Of a stretch of 64,000 nt of DNA, positions 32,258-40,949 are shown piece after piece (the stretch's first letter is position 1; each line of letters begins with the position of its first letter). Source of the stretch: Curtobacterium sp. MCPF17_002 (GTDB taxonomy: Bacteria > Actinomycetota > Actinomycetes > Actinomycetales > Microbacteriaceae); the NCBI RefSeq assembly GCF_003234115.2, contig NZ_CP126251.1, positions 2,914,001 to 2,978,000 of the forward strand, written 5' to 3'. The notes beneath the pieces are model-generated. The model made no database searches, was not told the origin of the DNA, and was given only the letters and a program-made list of their open reading frames with translations. The position numbers and the translations under genes are program-made.

Positions 32258-33577
32258 GTGAGCAACGAGGCATTCGACGACCGCTACGAGCTGCGCGAGT
32301 TCGCGCCCGGCACGGACGACAAGGGGGCACCGAACGCCGAGACCGAGGCCTGGATGCAGGCCGTCGGGCTCGGCTTCCACGAGACGCACCCCGGCGACGA
32401 GGCCGCGGCCCGCATGGTCGAGCACTTCGTCGAGGACGGCAACACCTGGCTGGGTGCCCACGTCCGCCGCCCCGCACCCGGCTCGGTGGACGAGACCTGG
32501 CCCGCCGGCACGTTCGCGTGGTTCCGCAAGCCGCTCAGCTGGGGCGACGGATCCTCGATCGACACGCAGGCGATCTCCGCCGTGACGGTCCGTCCGACCG
32601 AACGTCGCCGCGGCATCCTCCGCCGGATGATGACGCACGCGCTCGAGCGCGGGGTGGCCGACGGCTACGCGATGGCGTCGCTCACCGCGTCCGAGGGCAC
32701 CATCTACCGCCGCTTCGGCTTCGGCTGCGCCGTCCGCGAGCGCGCCGTGAGCGTCCGCCGGAACCGCGCCCTGCCCTTCCTCGCCCCGACCACCGGCACC
32801 GTCAGCGTCGTCACGCCCCAGTGGCTCGCCGGTGGCCCGGCCCGCTCGGTCTTCGACCGGTTCGACGCGCGCACGCCCGGTTCCATGGTGCGGAACGCGG
32901 GCACCTGGCCGGTGGCGCTCGGCCTCCGGAACTACGAGGGTGAGAAGGCGAAGGACGTCCGCGCCGCCGTCCACCGCCCCGCCGACTCGGACGAGGTCGA
33001 CGGGTACGTCACCTGGCGCGTCAAGGAGAGCCGCGACGACGACACCGTGCTCGAGGTCGTCGACCTCGTCTACGCGACCGACGCCGCCTACCTGTCGCTG
33101 TGGGAGTTCCTGCTCTCGATCGACCTCAACGACGTCGTGAAGTACAACCGTTCACGGCTCGACGACCCCATCGTCGCGGCGCTCGGCGACAACCGCGCGT
33201 ACGACGTCGACCACGAGGAGGACCACGTCTGGCTGCGCGTCCTCGACGTGCCGGCAGTGCTCGCCTCGCGGCCGTACGCCGTCGACGGTTCGCTGACGCT
33301 CGCCGTGACGGATGCGCTCGGGTTCGCCTCCGGCACGTACCGGCTCGACGTCCTGGAGGCACGGGGCCGCGTCACACGCGTCGCCGACGACGCCGACGTG
33401 GCCGGCTCTGACATCCAGCTCGACGTGGCCGACCTGGGTGCGTTGCTCATCGGGTCGGTGTCACCGGTCACGTTGGCCGCGGCGGGGCTGCTCCGCGCCG
33501 TGGACGCCGCTGCGCCGGCGCTGCTCCGCGCCATGCTGACCCCGCCGCGGACGCCGCACGGGATCACGTACTTCTGA
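32258..33577 (+). CDS. Eis-like GNAT acetyltransferase with SCP2 domain
   Basis: A 439-residue protein of the Eis/enhanced-intracellular-survival type: GNAT domain (residues about 8-160) with AISAVTVRPTERRRGILRRMM as the acetyl-CoA site, a second degenerate GNAT domain (about 170-310), and a C-terminal SCP2-like domain (about 325-439) ending GITYF, the free carboxyl that acts as catalytic base in Eis. Eis enzymes acetylate amines such as aminoglycosides or protein lysines. GTG 32258 is the start. The native substrate is unknown. Confidence 0.9.
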   Translation: MSNEAFDDRYELREFAPGTDDKGAPNAETEAWMQAVGLGFHETHPGDEAAARMVEHFVEDGNTWLGAHVRRPAPGSVDETWPAGTFAWFRKPLSWGDGSSIDTQAISAVTVRPTERRRGILRRMMTHALERGVADGYAMASLTASEGTIYRRFGFGCAVRERAVSVRRNRALPFLAPTTGTVSVVTPQWLAGGPARSVFDRFDARTPGSMVRNAGTWPVALGLRNYEGEKAKDVRAAVHRPADSDEVDGYVTWRVKESRDDDTVLEVVDLVYATDAAYLSLWEFLLSIDLNDVVKYNRSRLDDPIVAALGDNRAYDVDHEEDHVWLRVLDVPAVLASRPYAVDGSLTLAVTDALGFASGTYRLDVLEARGRVTRVADDADVAGSDIQLDVADLGALLIGSVSPVTLAAAGLLRAVDAAAPALLRAMLTPPRTPHGITYF

Positions 33578-33634
33578 GCCTTGGGCGGGCGGGCGCCGGT
33601 GCGGGCGTTCGGTGCGAGCGCCGGTGCGGGCGTT

Positions 33635-33699
33635 CGGTGCGAGGAAACGTTCCCGGTGCGACCCGCGCGGGGTCGCACGGGGCACGGAACCTCGCACCG
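33635..33699. repeat. 65-bp palindromic element, copy 1
   Basis: Starts CGGTGCGAGG and ends CCTCGCACCG; the two halves pair over about 25 of 30 positions with inner GGTGCGACC/GGTCGCAC arms. It lies after the Eis-like gene. Same length and ends as the elements at 35301 and 53406. Confidence 0.85.
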
Positions 33700-33751
33700 G
33701 ACGAGCCACGCGAGCGGAGCGGGCGACAGACCTCGGCGTAGTGTCGGCGGC

Positions 33752-34210
33752 ATGAGCGAGGTCGCTGCAGCGGTCGGTCGGGCGCGCCAGGCGGTCGCGG
33801 TCCTGGCCAGCCCGACCCTCCGTGCCGCCGTCGTGGGTGGTGCGGAGCTCGACGACCGAACGCAGGCGGCGATCGCGGCCTTCGACTGGCTCGGTGCGGA
33901 CGGCCCGGACGCTCCGGCGCTCGGGCGGACCGCGCGGGCCCTCCAGCGATTGCAGGGGCCGGCGGCGCTGCTCGAGTTCGACCGCATCGCGCGGATGCCC
34001 GTCCCCGACGACCAACGGCACCCGTTGTCGGTCCGCATCGTGGAGCTGGTGTTCGACCGGCTGGGGACCTCCCGCCCGGTGCCCGAGCCCGTGCTCAACG
34101 CCGCCATCGCGATGTTCGCCGAGGACGTGGCGATCGTGCGACGGGACGCAGTGGACCTCGGGGTGCTCGAGCGGACGGACGACGGGGCGACCTACCGGTT
34201 CGTCGGGTAG
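33752..34210 (+). CDS. DUF2087 domain protein
   Basis: A 152-residue protein. The C-terminal half (MPVPDDQRHPLSVRIVELVFD, then ALNAAIAMFAEDVAIVRRD-like helix and a DLGVLERTDDGATYR wing) is the DUF2087 domain, a winged-helix-like module of unknown role often fused to or found near ArsR/GNAT proteins. The N-terminal half is a helical region that may bind DNA or dimerise. ATG 33752 is the family start. Tandem with the terpene-cyclase-fold gene 48 bases downstream. Confidence 0.8.
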   Translation: MSEVAAAVGRARQAVAVLASPTLRAAVVGGAELDDRTQAAIAAFDWLGADGPDAPALGRTARALQRLQGPAALLEFDRIARMPVPDDQRHPLSVRIVELVFDRLGTSRPVPEPVLNAAIAMFAEDVAIVRRDAVDLGVLERTDDGATYRFVG

Positions 34211-34258
34211 CGGTGACCGGGCATGCCGGTCGCGCCCGTCGCGGGTAGTCTCCGCGCC

Positions 34259-35242
34259 ATGAGTGACGACACGGTCGGCTGGCTGCTCGACTCCGACCCG
34301 GCGATCCGGTGGCAGGTGGAGCGCGACCTCGTCGGCGCGCCGGCCTCCACATGGGAGGCCACCCGCGCCCGCGTCGCCACCGAGGGCTTCGGCGCCGCGC
34401 TCCTCGCGGAGCAGGACCCCGGCGGACAGTGGGCGGGCGGCGCGTACTTCCCGTCCGACTTCGACCCCGACAGCCCCGAGGCGAAGGAGCCCGGCCAGCC
34501 CTACACGGCGACGACCTGGTCGCTCAACTCCCTGCGCGACTGGGGCGTCGACGCGTCGGTGCTCGGCGACACCGCGGCCCGGCTCGACGCGAACAGCCGG
34601 TGGGAGTACGAGCAGCTGCCGTACTGGGCGGGCGAAGTGGACTGCTGCATCAACGCCTTCACGCTCGCGAACGGGGCGTGGCTCGGCGCGGACGTCGACG
34701 GACTCGCGGAGTGGATGCTCGAGCACCAGCAGCCGGACGGCGGCTGGAACTGCGAGTGGGTCGAAGGGTCGACGGTGTCGTCGTTCCACTCGACCCTGAA
34801 CGTCCTCGACGGGCTCCTCCAGCACGAGCAGCTGAGCGGCGGCCGGCACCCGCGGGCCCAGGAACTCCGCGCCGCCCGGCACCGCGGTGCGGAGTACCTG
34901 CTCGAGCGGCGGCTGCTGCACCGGAAGTCCGACGGCGAGCTCGTCGGGCCCTGGGCGACCCGGTTCGCGTACCCGTTCCGCTGGATCTACACCGCGCTCC
35001 GGGCGACAGATCACCTGCGTGCCGCTGCCCTGCACGAGGGCACGGCACCCGACCCGCGCGCTGCCGACGCGATCGAGGTGGTCCGTGCCGCGCGGAACGA
35101 CGACGGAACGTGGACGCAGGGCCAACGACCCCCGGGACGGCAGTGGTTCGAGGTGGACGTCCCCGCCGGCGAACCGTCGAAGTGGCTCACCCTGTCGGGC
35201 ACGCGGGTCCTGCGCTGGTGGGACCGAGCGTCCGTCGGCTGA
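34259..35242 (+). CDS. squalene-cyclase-fold (prenyltransferase alpha6/alpha6) protein
   Basis: A 327-residue soluble protein made of alpha-alpha repeats. QQPDGGWNCEWVEG is a QW-type motif (Q-x-x-D-G-G-W) of squalene/hopene cyclases and protein prenyltransferases, and QDPGGQWAGGAYF is a second, degenerate one. It lacks the DXDD cyclase motif and is half the length of hopene cyclases, so cyclase activity is unlikely; such shorter proteins are widespread and uncharacterised. Possibly co-transcribed with the DUF2087 gene. Confidence 0.8.
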   Translation: MSDDTVGWLLDSDPAIRWQVERDLVGAPASTWEATRARVATEGFGAALLAEQDPGGQWAGGAYFPSDFDPDSPEAKEPGQPYTATTWSLNSLRDWGVDASVLGDTAARLDANSRWEYEQLPYWAGEVDCCINAFTLANGAWLGADVDGLAEWMLEHQQPDGGWNCEWVEGSTVSSFHSTLNVLDGLLQHEQLSGGRHPRAQELRAARHRGAEYLLERRLLHRKSDGELVGPWATRFAYPFRWIYTALRATDHLRAAALHEGTAPDPRAADAIEVVRAARNDDGTWTQGQRPPGRQWFEVDVPAGEPSKWLTLSGTRVLRWWDRASVG

Positions 35243-35300
35243 CCCGCGGACCTCGCACCGTGCGAGGTCGGGCGTCCGGCGCCTCGGTCGCGCGGCCGTT

Positions 35301-35365
35301 CGGTGCGAGGAAACGTCCCCGGTGCGACCCGGGCGTGGTCGCACGGGGAACGGAACCTCGCACCG
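35301..35365. repeat. 65-bp palindromic element, copy 2
   Basis: CGGTGCGAGGAAACG... to ...CCTCGCACCG, same length as copy 1 and differing from it at a handful of positions. It lies between the convergent terpene-cyclase-fold and permease genes. Flanking bases add further GCACCGTGCG palindromes at 35250-35270 and 35385-35455, making the whole gap hairpin-rich. Confidence 0.87.
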
Positions 35366-35458
35366 GACCGAGCGGCGGCGTGCGCACCTCGCACCGTGCG
35401 CGGCACGCACCGTGCGGGCCCCGCACCGTGCGCACCTCGCACCGTGCGAGGCACGGCC

Positions 35459-36457
35459 CTACGCGCGGCGGCGCACCCTCGGGTCGACGAACGCGTACAC
35501 GACGTCGACGATCACGTTCGCCGTGACGATGAGCATCGCCGAGAACAGGGTGAAGCCGACGACGACCTGCAGGTCGAGCGTGTGCACCGCGTCGATGAGG
35601 AGCGCCCCGAGGCCTTGCATGGAGAACACCTTCTCGGTGATGACCGCGCCGCCGAGCAGCGACCCGAGGTCGAGCCCGAACAGGGTCACCACTGGCAGGA
35701 TCGCCGTCCGGAGCCCGTGCCGCACGACGACCTGGCGTTCGCGGAGGCCCTTCGCGCGGGCGGTCCGGACGAAGTCCTGCGACATCGACTCGAGCATCTC
35801 GCCGCGGGTGAGCCGGGCGTAGATCGCGGCGCTGATGAACGCGAGGACGCACCACGGCAGGATCAGGTGCGTGAACCAGCCGACGGGGTCGTCCGCGAAG
35901 GCGACGTAGCCGCTCGTCGGCAGGACGCCGAGCACGAAGCCGAACACCAGGATGCCGAGCAGTCCGACGAGGTACGAGGGTGCGGACACCCCGGCGACCG
36001 CGACGGTCATCACGGCTCGGTCGACGAAGGTGCCACGGCGGAGCGCGGACAGCGCGCCACCGGCGACCCCGGCCACGAGCCACAGCACGGCGGCGCCGAC
36101 CGCGATCGACGCGGTGACGGGCAGGCGCGTGAGGATGAGGTTCGTGACGCTGTCGTGCAGCTGGAACGAGTACCCGAAGCACGGTGCGGCGCAGTGGATG
36201 ACGGACGCCCCGGAGCCGAAGGTCCGGCCGGTGAAGATGCCGGCCAGGTACGCACCGAACTGGGCTATCCACGGCTTGTCGGTGCCGAGGAACGCCTGCA
36301 CCTCGCGCAGCCGGTCGGGCGTGCAGGGCTTGTCGCAGATCGCCCGTGCCGGGTTCGTCGGCAGGAGCATGAACAGCGCGTAGGTGATCGCGGCCACGAC
36401 GAACAACACGACGACGGCACCGAGGACACGGATGGCGATGAAGCGGAAGGTGCTCAT
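35459..36457 (-). CDS. ABC permease, DppB/OppB type
   Basis: A 332-residue permease of peptide/nickel-type importers: N-terminal helix FIAIRVLGAVVVLFVVAAITY, six helices in all, and the EAA coupling loop RTARAKGLRERQVVVRHGLRTA. The periplasmic loop is long and contains three or four Cys (ICDKPC, CAAPC). ATG 36457 overlaps the stop of the second permease (ATGA). It is the last gene of a four-gene operon with binding protein, fused ATPase and second permease. Confidence 0.94.
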   Translation of the reverse strand: MSTFRFIAIRVLGAVVVLFVVAAITYALFMLLPTNPARAICDKPCTPDRLREVQAFLGTDKPWIAQFGAYLAGIFTGRTFGSGASVIHCAAPCFGYSFQLHDSVTNLILTRLPVTASIAVGAAVLWLVAGVAGGALSALRRGTFVDRAVMTVAVAGVSAPSYLVGLLGILVFGFVLGVLPTSGYVAFADDPVGWFTHLILPWCVLAFISAAIYARLTRGEMLESMSQDFVRTARAKGLRERQVVVRHGLRTAILPVVTLFGLDLGSLLGGAVITEKVFSMQGLGALLIDAVHTLDLQVVVGFTLFSAMLIVTANVIVDVVYAFVDPRVRRRA

Positions 36458-37392
36458 CGGTTGCTCCCTCGCGGGTCGAGGGCGTCGCGCAGGGCATCGC
36501 CGAGCACGTTGAAGGCCAGGGTGATGAGGAACAGCGCGGCGCCGGGGAACACGAGGTACATCGGGTCGGTCTGCACCCAGCCGATCGCGTCGCCGATGCT
36601 CCGGCCCCACGACGGCGTCGGCGGGGTGACGCCGACGGCGAGGAACGACAGCGCGGCCTCGGCACCGATCATCGACGGGATCGAGATCGTCGCGTAGACG
36701 GTGATCGTCGCGGCGAGGTTCGGCAGCAGCTGCGTCCGGATGACGTGCCAGCGTCCGGCGCCCATCGCGGTCGAGGCGACGACGTAGTTCCGGCTGACGA
36801 GCGACAGCGTCTGACCGCGGACGACGCGGGCGACGGACGGCCAGCCGAAGAACCCGATGACGAGGACGACGAGCACGGGCTTCGGGAACGACGTCGGCAC
36901 GATCGCGGTGAGCGCGATCATGAACACCAGGGACGGGAAGCCGAAGATCACGTCGACGACCCGGGAGAGCACGCGGTCGTACCAGCCGCCGAAGAACCCG
37001 GTGGTGACGCCGACGAGCACGCCGATGACGATCGAGACGACGGTCGCGGCGAGCCCGATCCCGAGCGACGTGCGGGCACCGTAGGTGACGATGGCGAACA
37101 GGTCGCGGCCGGTCAGCGGCTCGACGCCGAACCAGTGCTCGGCGCTGATCCCGCCGCCGAAGCCCTTCGGCGCACCGAACGAGTTGAGCGCGTCGATGTT
37201 GTACCCGTACGGGTCCTGCCCGGTGACGGCGGCGATGAGCGGCGCGGCGACGGCCACGACGACGAACACCACGATGACGATCGCGGAGGCGACGGCCCAG
37301 CGGTCCTGCCGGACCCGTCGCACGACGGCGCGGAAGCCGGTGCTGCGGTTCGCGGCGGCCGAGACCGGACGGTCGACGACGTTGGCGGTCAC
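36454..37392 (-). CDS. ABC permease, DppC/OppC type
   Basis: A 312-residue partner permease with the DppC features: N-terminal helix after RQDRWAVASAI, and the coupling loop SRNYVVASTAMGAGRWHVI ahead of HLLPN-like QLLPNL. GTG 37392 overlaps the stop of the ATPase gene (GTGA). It pairs with the DppB-type permease to form the membrane channel. Confidence 0.94.
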   Translation of the reverse strand: MTANVVDRPVSAAANRSTGFRAVVRRVRQDRWAVASAIVIVVFVVVAVAAPLIAAVTGQDPYGYNIDALNSFGAPKGFGGGISAEHWFGVEPLTGRDLFAIVTYGARTSLGIGLAATVVSIVIGVLVGVTTGFFGGWYDRVLSRVVDVIFGFPSLVFMIALTAIVPTSFPKPVLVVLVIGFFGWPSVARVVRGQTLSLVSRNYVVASTAMGAGRWHVIRTQLLPNLAATITVYATISIPSMIGAEAALSFLAVGVTPPTPSWGRSIGDAIGWVQTDPMYLVFPGAALFLITLAFNVLGDALRDALDPRGSNR

Positions 37393-39059
37393 GAGGCCAC
37401 CCCTTCCCATGCACGCCAGGCCTCGCGGCGAGCAGCCTGTCGCACCGGGTCGGCGACGGGCGCTGCGGCGAGGAGCATGCGCGTGTAGTCCTGCTGCGGG
37501 TCGTCGAGCACCGCGTCGGTCGTGCCGCGTTCGACGACGCGTCCGTTCCGGAGCACGACGACCTCGTCGGCGAGCTGGCGGACGACGGCCAGGTCGTGGC
37601 TGATGAGCAGCATGCCGAACCCGAACTCGTCCTGCAGCGAGGAGAGCAGGTCGAGGACGGCGGCCTGCACGGTGACGTCGAGCGCGGAGGTCGGTTCGTC
37701 GGCGATCACGAGCGCGGGCCGGAGCGCGAGGGCCCGGGCGACGGCGACGCGCTGCCGCTGTCCGCCGGAGAGCTGGTGCGGGAACCGTTCCGCCCACGAC
37801 GGGTCGAGCTGCACCGCGGTCAGGAGGCCGCGGACCCGGTCGGCTCGATCCGCGGGCGACGCTGCGTCGTGCACGAGGAGCGGTTCGGCGATGCTCCACC
37901 CGATGGTCTGTCGCGGGTTGAGCGAGGACGCCGGGTCCTGGAAGACGATGCCGACGCGGCTGCGCACCTGCCGGAGGCGCTTGCCGCGAGCGGTGCGGAG
38001 GTCGCTGCCGTCCACCTCGACCGAGCCCGCGACGACCGGTACGAGACCGGCGAGCGCACGCCCGATGGTCGACTTGCCGGAGCCGGACTCCCCCACGAGA
38101 CCGAGGGTCTCGCCGGCGCGGAGCTCCAGGTCGATGCCGGACACGGTGGGTTCGCCGCGGCGTGCGTACCGCACGGCGACGTCGCGCAGCTGCGCGACCA
38201 CCGGCCTGGAGGCGCGACTCGCGTCCGCAGCGGCGACCAGCGGTGATCCGCTGGTCGCCGTCTCGGACCCGCCACGCGCCTCCAGGCTGGGGACGGCCGC
38301 GAGCAGTGCCCGGGTGTACCCGGCGGTGGGGTGCGCGAAGACCTCGGCGACGGTCCCGTGCTCGACCGGGTCGCCGCGGCGCATCACGAGGACCTCGTCG
38401 GCGACGTCCGCCACCACCCCCATGTCGTGCGTGATGAGCAGGACCGCGAGCGACCGCTCCCGGCCGAGGCGGCGGAGCAGGTCGAGGATCCCGGCCTGCA
38501 CGGTGACGTCCAGCGCGGTCGTCGGCTCGTCCGCGATGAGCGCCACCGGATCGCCGGCCAGCGCCATCGCGATCATCGCGCGCTGCAGCTGCCCACCGGA
38601 CAGCTCGTGCGGGTACGCCTTCCGGATCCGCTCCGGGTCGGTGATGCCCGCGGCCCGCAGCAGCTCGTCGATGCGCGCGGACACCGCGGCACGGCTGAGC
38701 TCCGTCGGGTGCGCCCGGACCGCCTCGGCGATCTGCGTGCCGATCGACAGCACGGGCGTGAACGAGTTCATCGGCTCCTGGAACACGACGCCGATGCCCG
38801 CGCCGCGGACGGCGCGCAGTTCGTCGTCGGAGGCACCCACCAGCTCGGTGCCACGGAACCGGATGCTGCCGGAGACGCGGGCCTCCGGCGGCAGCAACCC
38901 GAGCACGCTCATCGCGCTGACGGACTTGCCCGAACCGGACTCACCGACCAGGGCGAGCACCCGGCCGGGCGTGAGGGAGAAGGTGACGTCACGGACGACG
39001 GGCTCCGCGTCGCCGAACGCGACGCGGAGCCCCTCGACCTCGAGCAGCGGCGAACTCAC
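37389..39059 (-). CDS. fused double ATPase of a peptide/nickel-type ABC importer (DppD-DppF)
   Basis: A 556-residue fusion of two ABC ATPases. Each half has GESGSGKS (Walker A), LSGGQ (LSGGQLQRAMIAMAL and LSGGQRQRVAVARAL) and IADEPT-ALDVTVQA (Walker B plus D-loop). The halves are joined by a linker around residues 255-290 that is encoded by an 86-base inverted-repeat element. GTG 39059 overlaps the binding-protein stop by GTGA. It powers uptake of a peptide or oligosaccharide by the neighbouring permeases and binding protein. Confidence 0.95.
   Translation of the reverse strand: MSSPLLEVEGLRVAFGDAEPVVRDVTFSLTPGRVLALVGESGSGKSVSAMSVLGLLPPEARVSGSIRFRGTELVGASDDELRAVRGAGIGVVFQEPMNSFTPVLSIGTQIAEAVRAHPTELSRAAVSARIDELLRAAGITDPERIRKAYPHELSGGQLQRAMIAMALAGDPVALIADEPTTALDVTVQAGILDLLRRLGRERSLAVLLITHDMGVVADVADEVLVMRRGDPVEHGTVAEVFAHPTAGYTRALLAAVPSLEARGGSETATSGSPLVAAADASRASRPVVAQLRDVAVRYARRGEPTVSGIDLELRAGETLGLVGESGSGKSTIGRALAGLVPVVAGSVEVDGSDLRTARGKRLRQVRSRVGIVFQDPASSLNPRQTIGWSIAEPLLVHDAASPADRADRVRGLLTAVQLDPSWAERFPHQLSGGQRQRVAVARALALRPALVIADEPTSALDVTVQAAVLDLLSSLQDEFGFGMLLISHDLAVVRQLADEVVVLRNGRVVERGTTDAVLDDPQQDYTRMLLAAAPVADPVRQAARREAWRAWEGVAS
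38203..38288. repeat. 86-bp inverted-repeat element inside the fused ATPase gene
   Basis: Outer ends GGCCTGGAGGCGCG and CGCGCCTCCAGGCT pair, and pairing continues inward (GGCGACCAGCGG with CCGCTGGTCGCC around TGAT). About 33 of 41 positions pair. It lies in frame and encodes the interdomain linker. Same length and ends as the element at 49901-49986. Confidence 0.75.
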
Positions 39060-40732
39060 TTCGCGAGCGAGACCTTGAGGTAGTTCGGGTACGCCGGGAA
39101 GTCCGCGATCTGGAAGTTCTGCACGTTCGAACCGGCCAGGAAGGACTGCTTCGCGTAGGTCAGCGGGACGATCGGCGCGTCGGCCATGATCTTCTTGTCC
39201 GCCTCGGCCCACAGCTTCTGCGCGTCCTTCTGGTCGACGGTCGCGCTGGCCTCCTTGATGAGGGCGTCCACCTCGGGGTTGCTGTACTTCGAGACGTTGT
39301 AGCCGCCCCCACCGATCTGCGACGAGTCGTAGAGCGGCTGGATGTTGGCGTTCGCCGACGGGAAGTCCGGCTGCCAGCTGAACAGCGCCAGGTCGAAGTC
39401 GGTGCCGTCCGTCACGGCCGTGTAGAACGAGTCGGAGTCGAGCGGCTTCAGCGTGACCGTGATGCCGGCGCGCTTGAGGCCGGCCTGCAGGGCCTGCGCC
39501 TGAGCGAGGTTCGACGGGTCGTTCTGCGTGGCGAGCGTCAGCTTGAGGTCAGACACGCCGGCTTCCTGCAGGAGCTTCTTCGCCTTCGCGACGTCACCCG
39601 TCGCGCCCGGCTTGTACAGGTCGTAGTCCTGGCGACCGGCGATGCCCGGCGTGATGAGCGTGGTGGCGTAGGAACCGGCGAGGGCACCGCCCGCGGCGAT
39701 CCGGAACGACTTCTTGTCGACCGCGTACTGCAGCGCCTTCCGGACCTGCAGGTCCTTGAGCGAGCCCTTCTGCGTGTTGATCGCCATGTAGGTGATCGGG
39801 CCGGCCTTCGACGTGGCGAGGCGGTCCTGCGCGGACGGGTTCGACCGGACCTGGTTCAGCTCGGCCGCGCCGAGGTACGTGGCGCCGAAGGAGTCCTTCG
39901 CGTCGCCGTTGTCGGCGATGAGCGTCTGGGTGACCGTCGACGGGTCCTGGCTCTCCTGGAACACGACCTTCGACGGGCCGGCGGTGCGGACCTCGTCGGT
40001 CTTCGCGCTCCAGGACTTGTTCCGGACGAGCGTGATCTCGGAACCCTGCGTGTTCGACTGCACCTGGTAGGGGCCGGAGGCGACGGGCTTCGCGTCGTAC
40101 GCACCGGTGTCGGTGCCGTCGCCCTCGGGGACCGGCGCGAACGCCGGCATCGACACGAGCCACGGCCAGTCGCCGTACGCCGCGTTGAGCTTGAAGACGA
40201 TGGTGGAGTCGTCCGGCGTCTCGATGCTGTCGAGCGTCTTGCCGTCGAACGGGCCCTTGTACGTGTCACCGCCGACGAGGAGCGACTTGTGGTAGCTCAG
40301 GCCACCGGTGAGGGTCGGCGCGAACGAGCGCTCGATGCCCCACTTGATGTCCTTCGTGGTGATCGCGGAGCCGTCCTGGAACTTCAGCCCCTTCTTGAGG
40401 TGGTAGGTCCAGGTCTTGCCGCCGTCGCTCGAGTCGCCGGTGTTCGTCGCGAGGTCCGGGACGACCTTCGCCGTCTTGCCGGGCTCGACGTCCCAGGCGG
40501 TCAGACGACGGAGCACGAGGCCGAGCGTCGTGATGTTGAGGTTCTGGCTCGTCGCCGGGTCGAGGTGCACCGACGTCGCCGTCGTGAGGATGTTGAGCGT
40601 CCCACCCTTGCTGGTGCCGCCGGCGCCGCCCGACGCGTCGTCCGAGGCTCCCCCGCCCGAGCAGCCGGCGAGCGTCAGTGCTGCTGCTGCGGCCACCGCT
40701 GCGGTGATGATCAGGCGCTTCGGGCGTCTCAT
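39056..40732 (-). CDS. ABC substrate-binding lipoprotein, peptide/oligosaccharide type (SBP_bac_5)
   Basis: A 558-residue lipoprotein: signal RRPKRLIITAAVAAAAALTL, lipobox LAGC (Cys near residue 24), Ser/Gly linker, then the family-5 binding domain (GGTLNILTT, DIKWGIERSF, ASGPYQV, RKALQYAVDKK). It captures di/oligopeptides or, in actinobacteria, often plant oligosaccharides. Proximity to the arabinose genes suggests a sugar. ATG 40732 follows GAGGAG. First gene of the operon. Confidence 0.93.
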   Translation of the reverse strand: MRRPKRLIITAAVAAAAALTLAGCSGGGASDDASGGAGGTSKGGTLNILTTATSVHLDPATSQNLNITTLGLVLRRLTAWDVEPGKTAKVVPDLATNTGDSSDGGKTWTYHLKKGLKFQDGSAITTKDIKWGIERSFAPTLTGGLSYHKSLLVGGDTYKGPFDGKTLDSIETPDDSTIVFKLNAAYGDWPWLVSMPAFAPVPEGDGTDTGAYDAKPVASGPYQVQSNTQGSEITLVRNKSWSAKTDEVRTAGPSKVVFQESQDPSTVTQTLIADNGDAKDSFGATYLGAAELNQVRSNPSAQDRLATSKAGPITYMAINTQKGSLKDLQVRKALQYAVDKKSFRIAAGGALAGSYATTLITPGIAGRQDYDLYKPGATGDVAKAKKLLQEAGVSDLKLTLATQNDPSNLAQAQALQAGLKRAGITVTLKPLDSDSFYTAVTDGTDFDLALFSWQPDFPSANANIQPLYDSSQIGGGGYNVSKYSNPEVDALIKEASATVDQKDAQKLWAEADKKIMADAPIVPLTYAKQSFLAGSNVQNFQIADFPAYPNYLKVSLAK

Positions 40733-40868
40733 GACGATGCTGCTCCTCGTGGGAAGAAGGGGGGTTTCTGACGGCCGTGGGGTGGTCGTCGCGGGCCTCG
40801 GGTCCGGGTCACCGGGCGTCGTCCATCCTGACACCGGGGTGGTCACCCGTCCGAATCCCGCGTGCGAC

Positions 40869-40910
40869 GGACGTCGCACGGCGTAACGGTCCAAGTCCGG
40901 TGCGACGTCC
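40869..40910. terminator. 11-bp hairpin between the alditol-oxidase and peptide-operon genes
   Basis: GGACGTCGCAC (40869-40879) pairs with GTGCGACGTCC (40900-40910). It lies downstream of the FAD-oxidase stop on the minus strand and upstream of the binding-protein gene, so it can terminate the former. Confidence 0.65.
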
Positions 40911-40949
40911 CGGTATTCCCGATGCGTTCGTCCTGGATCCGCCGAGTGC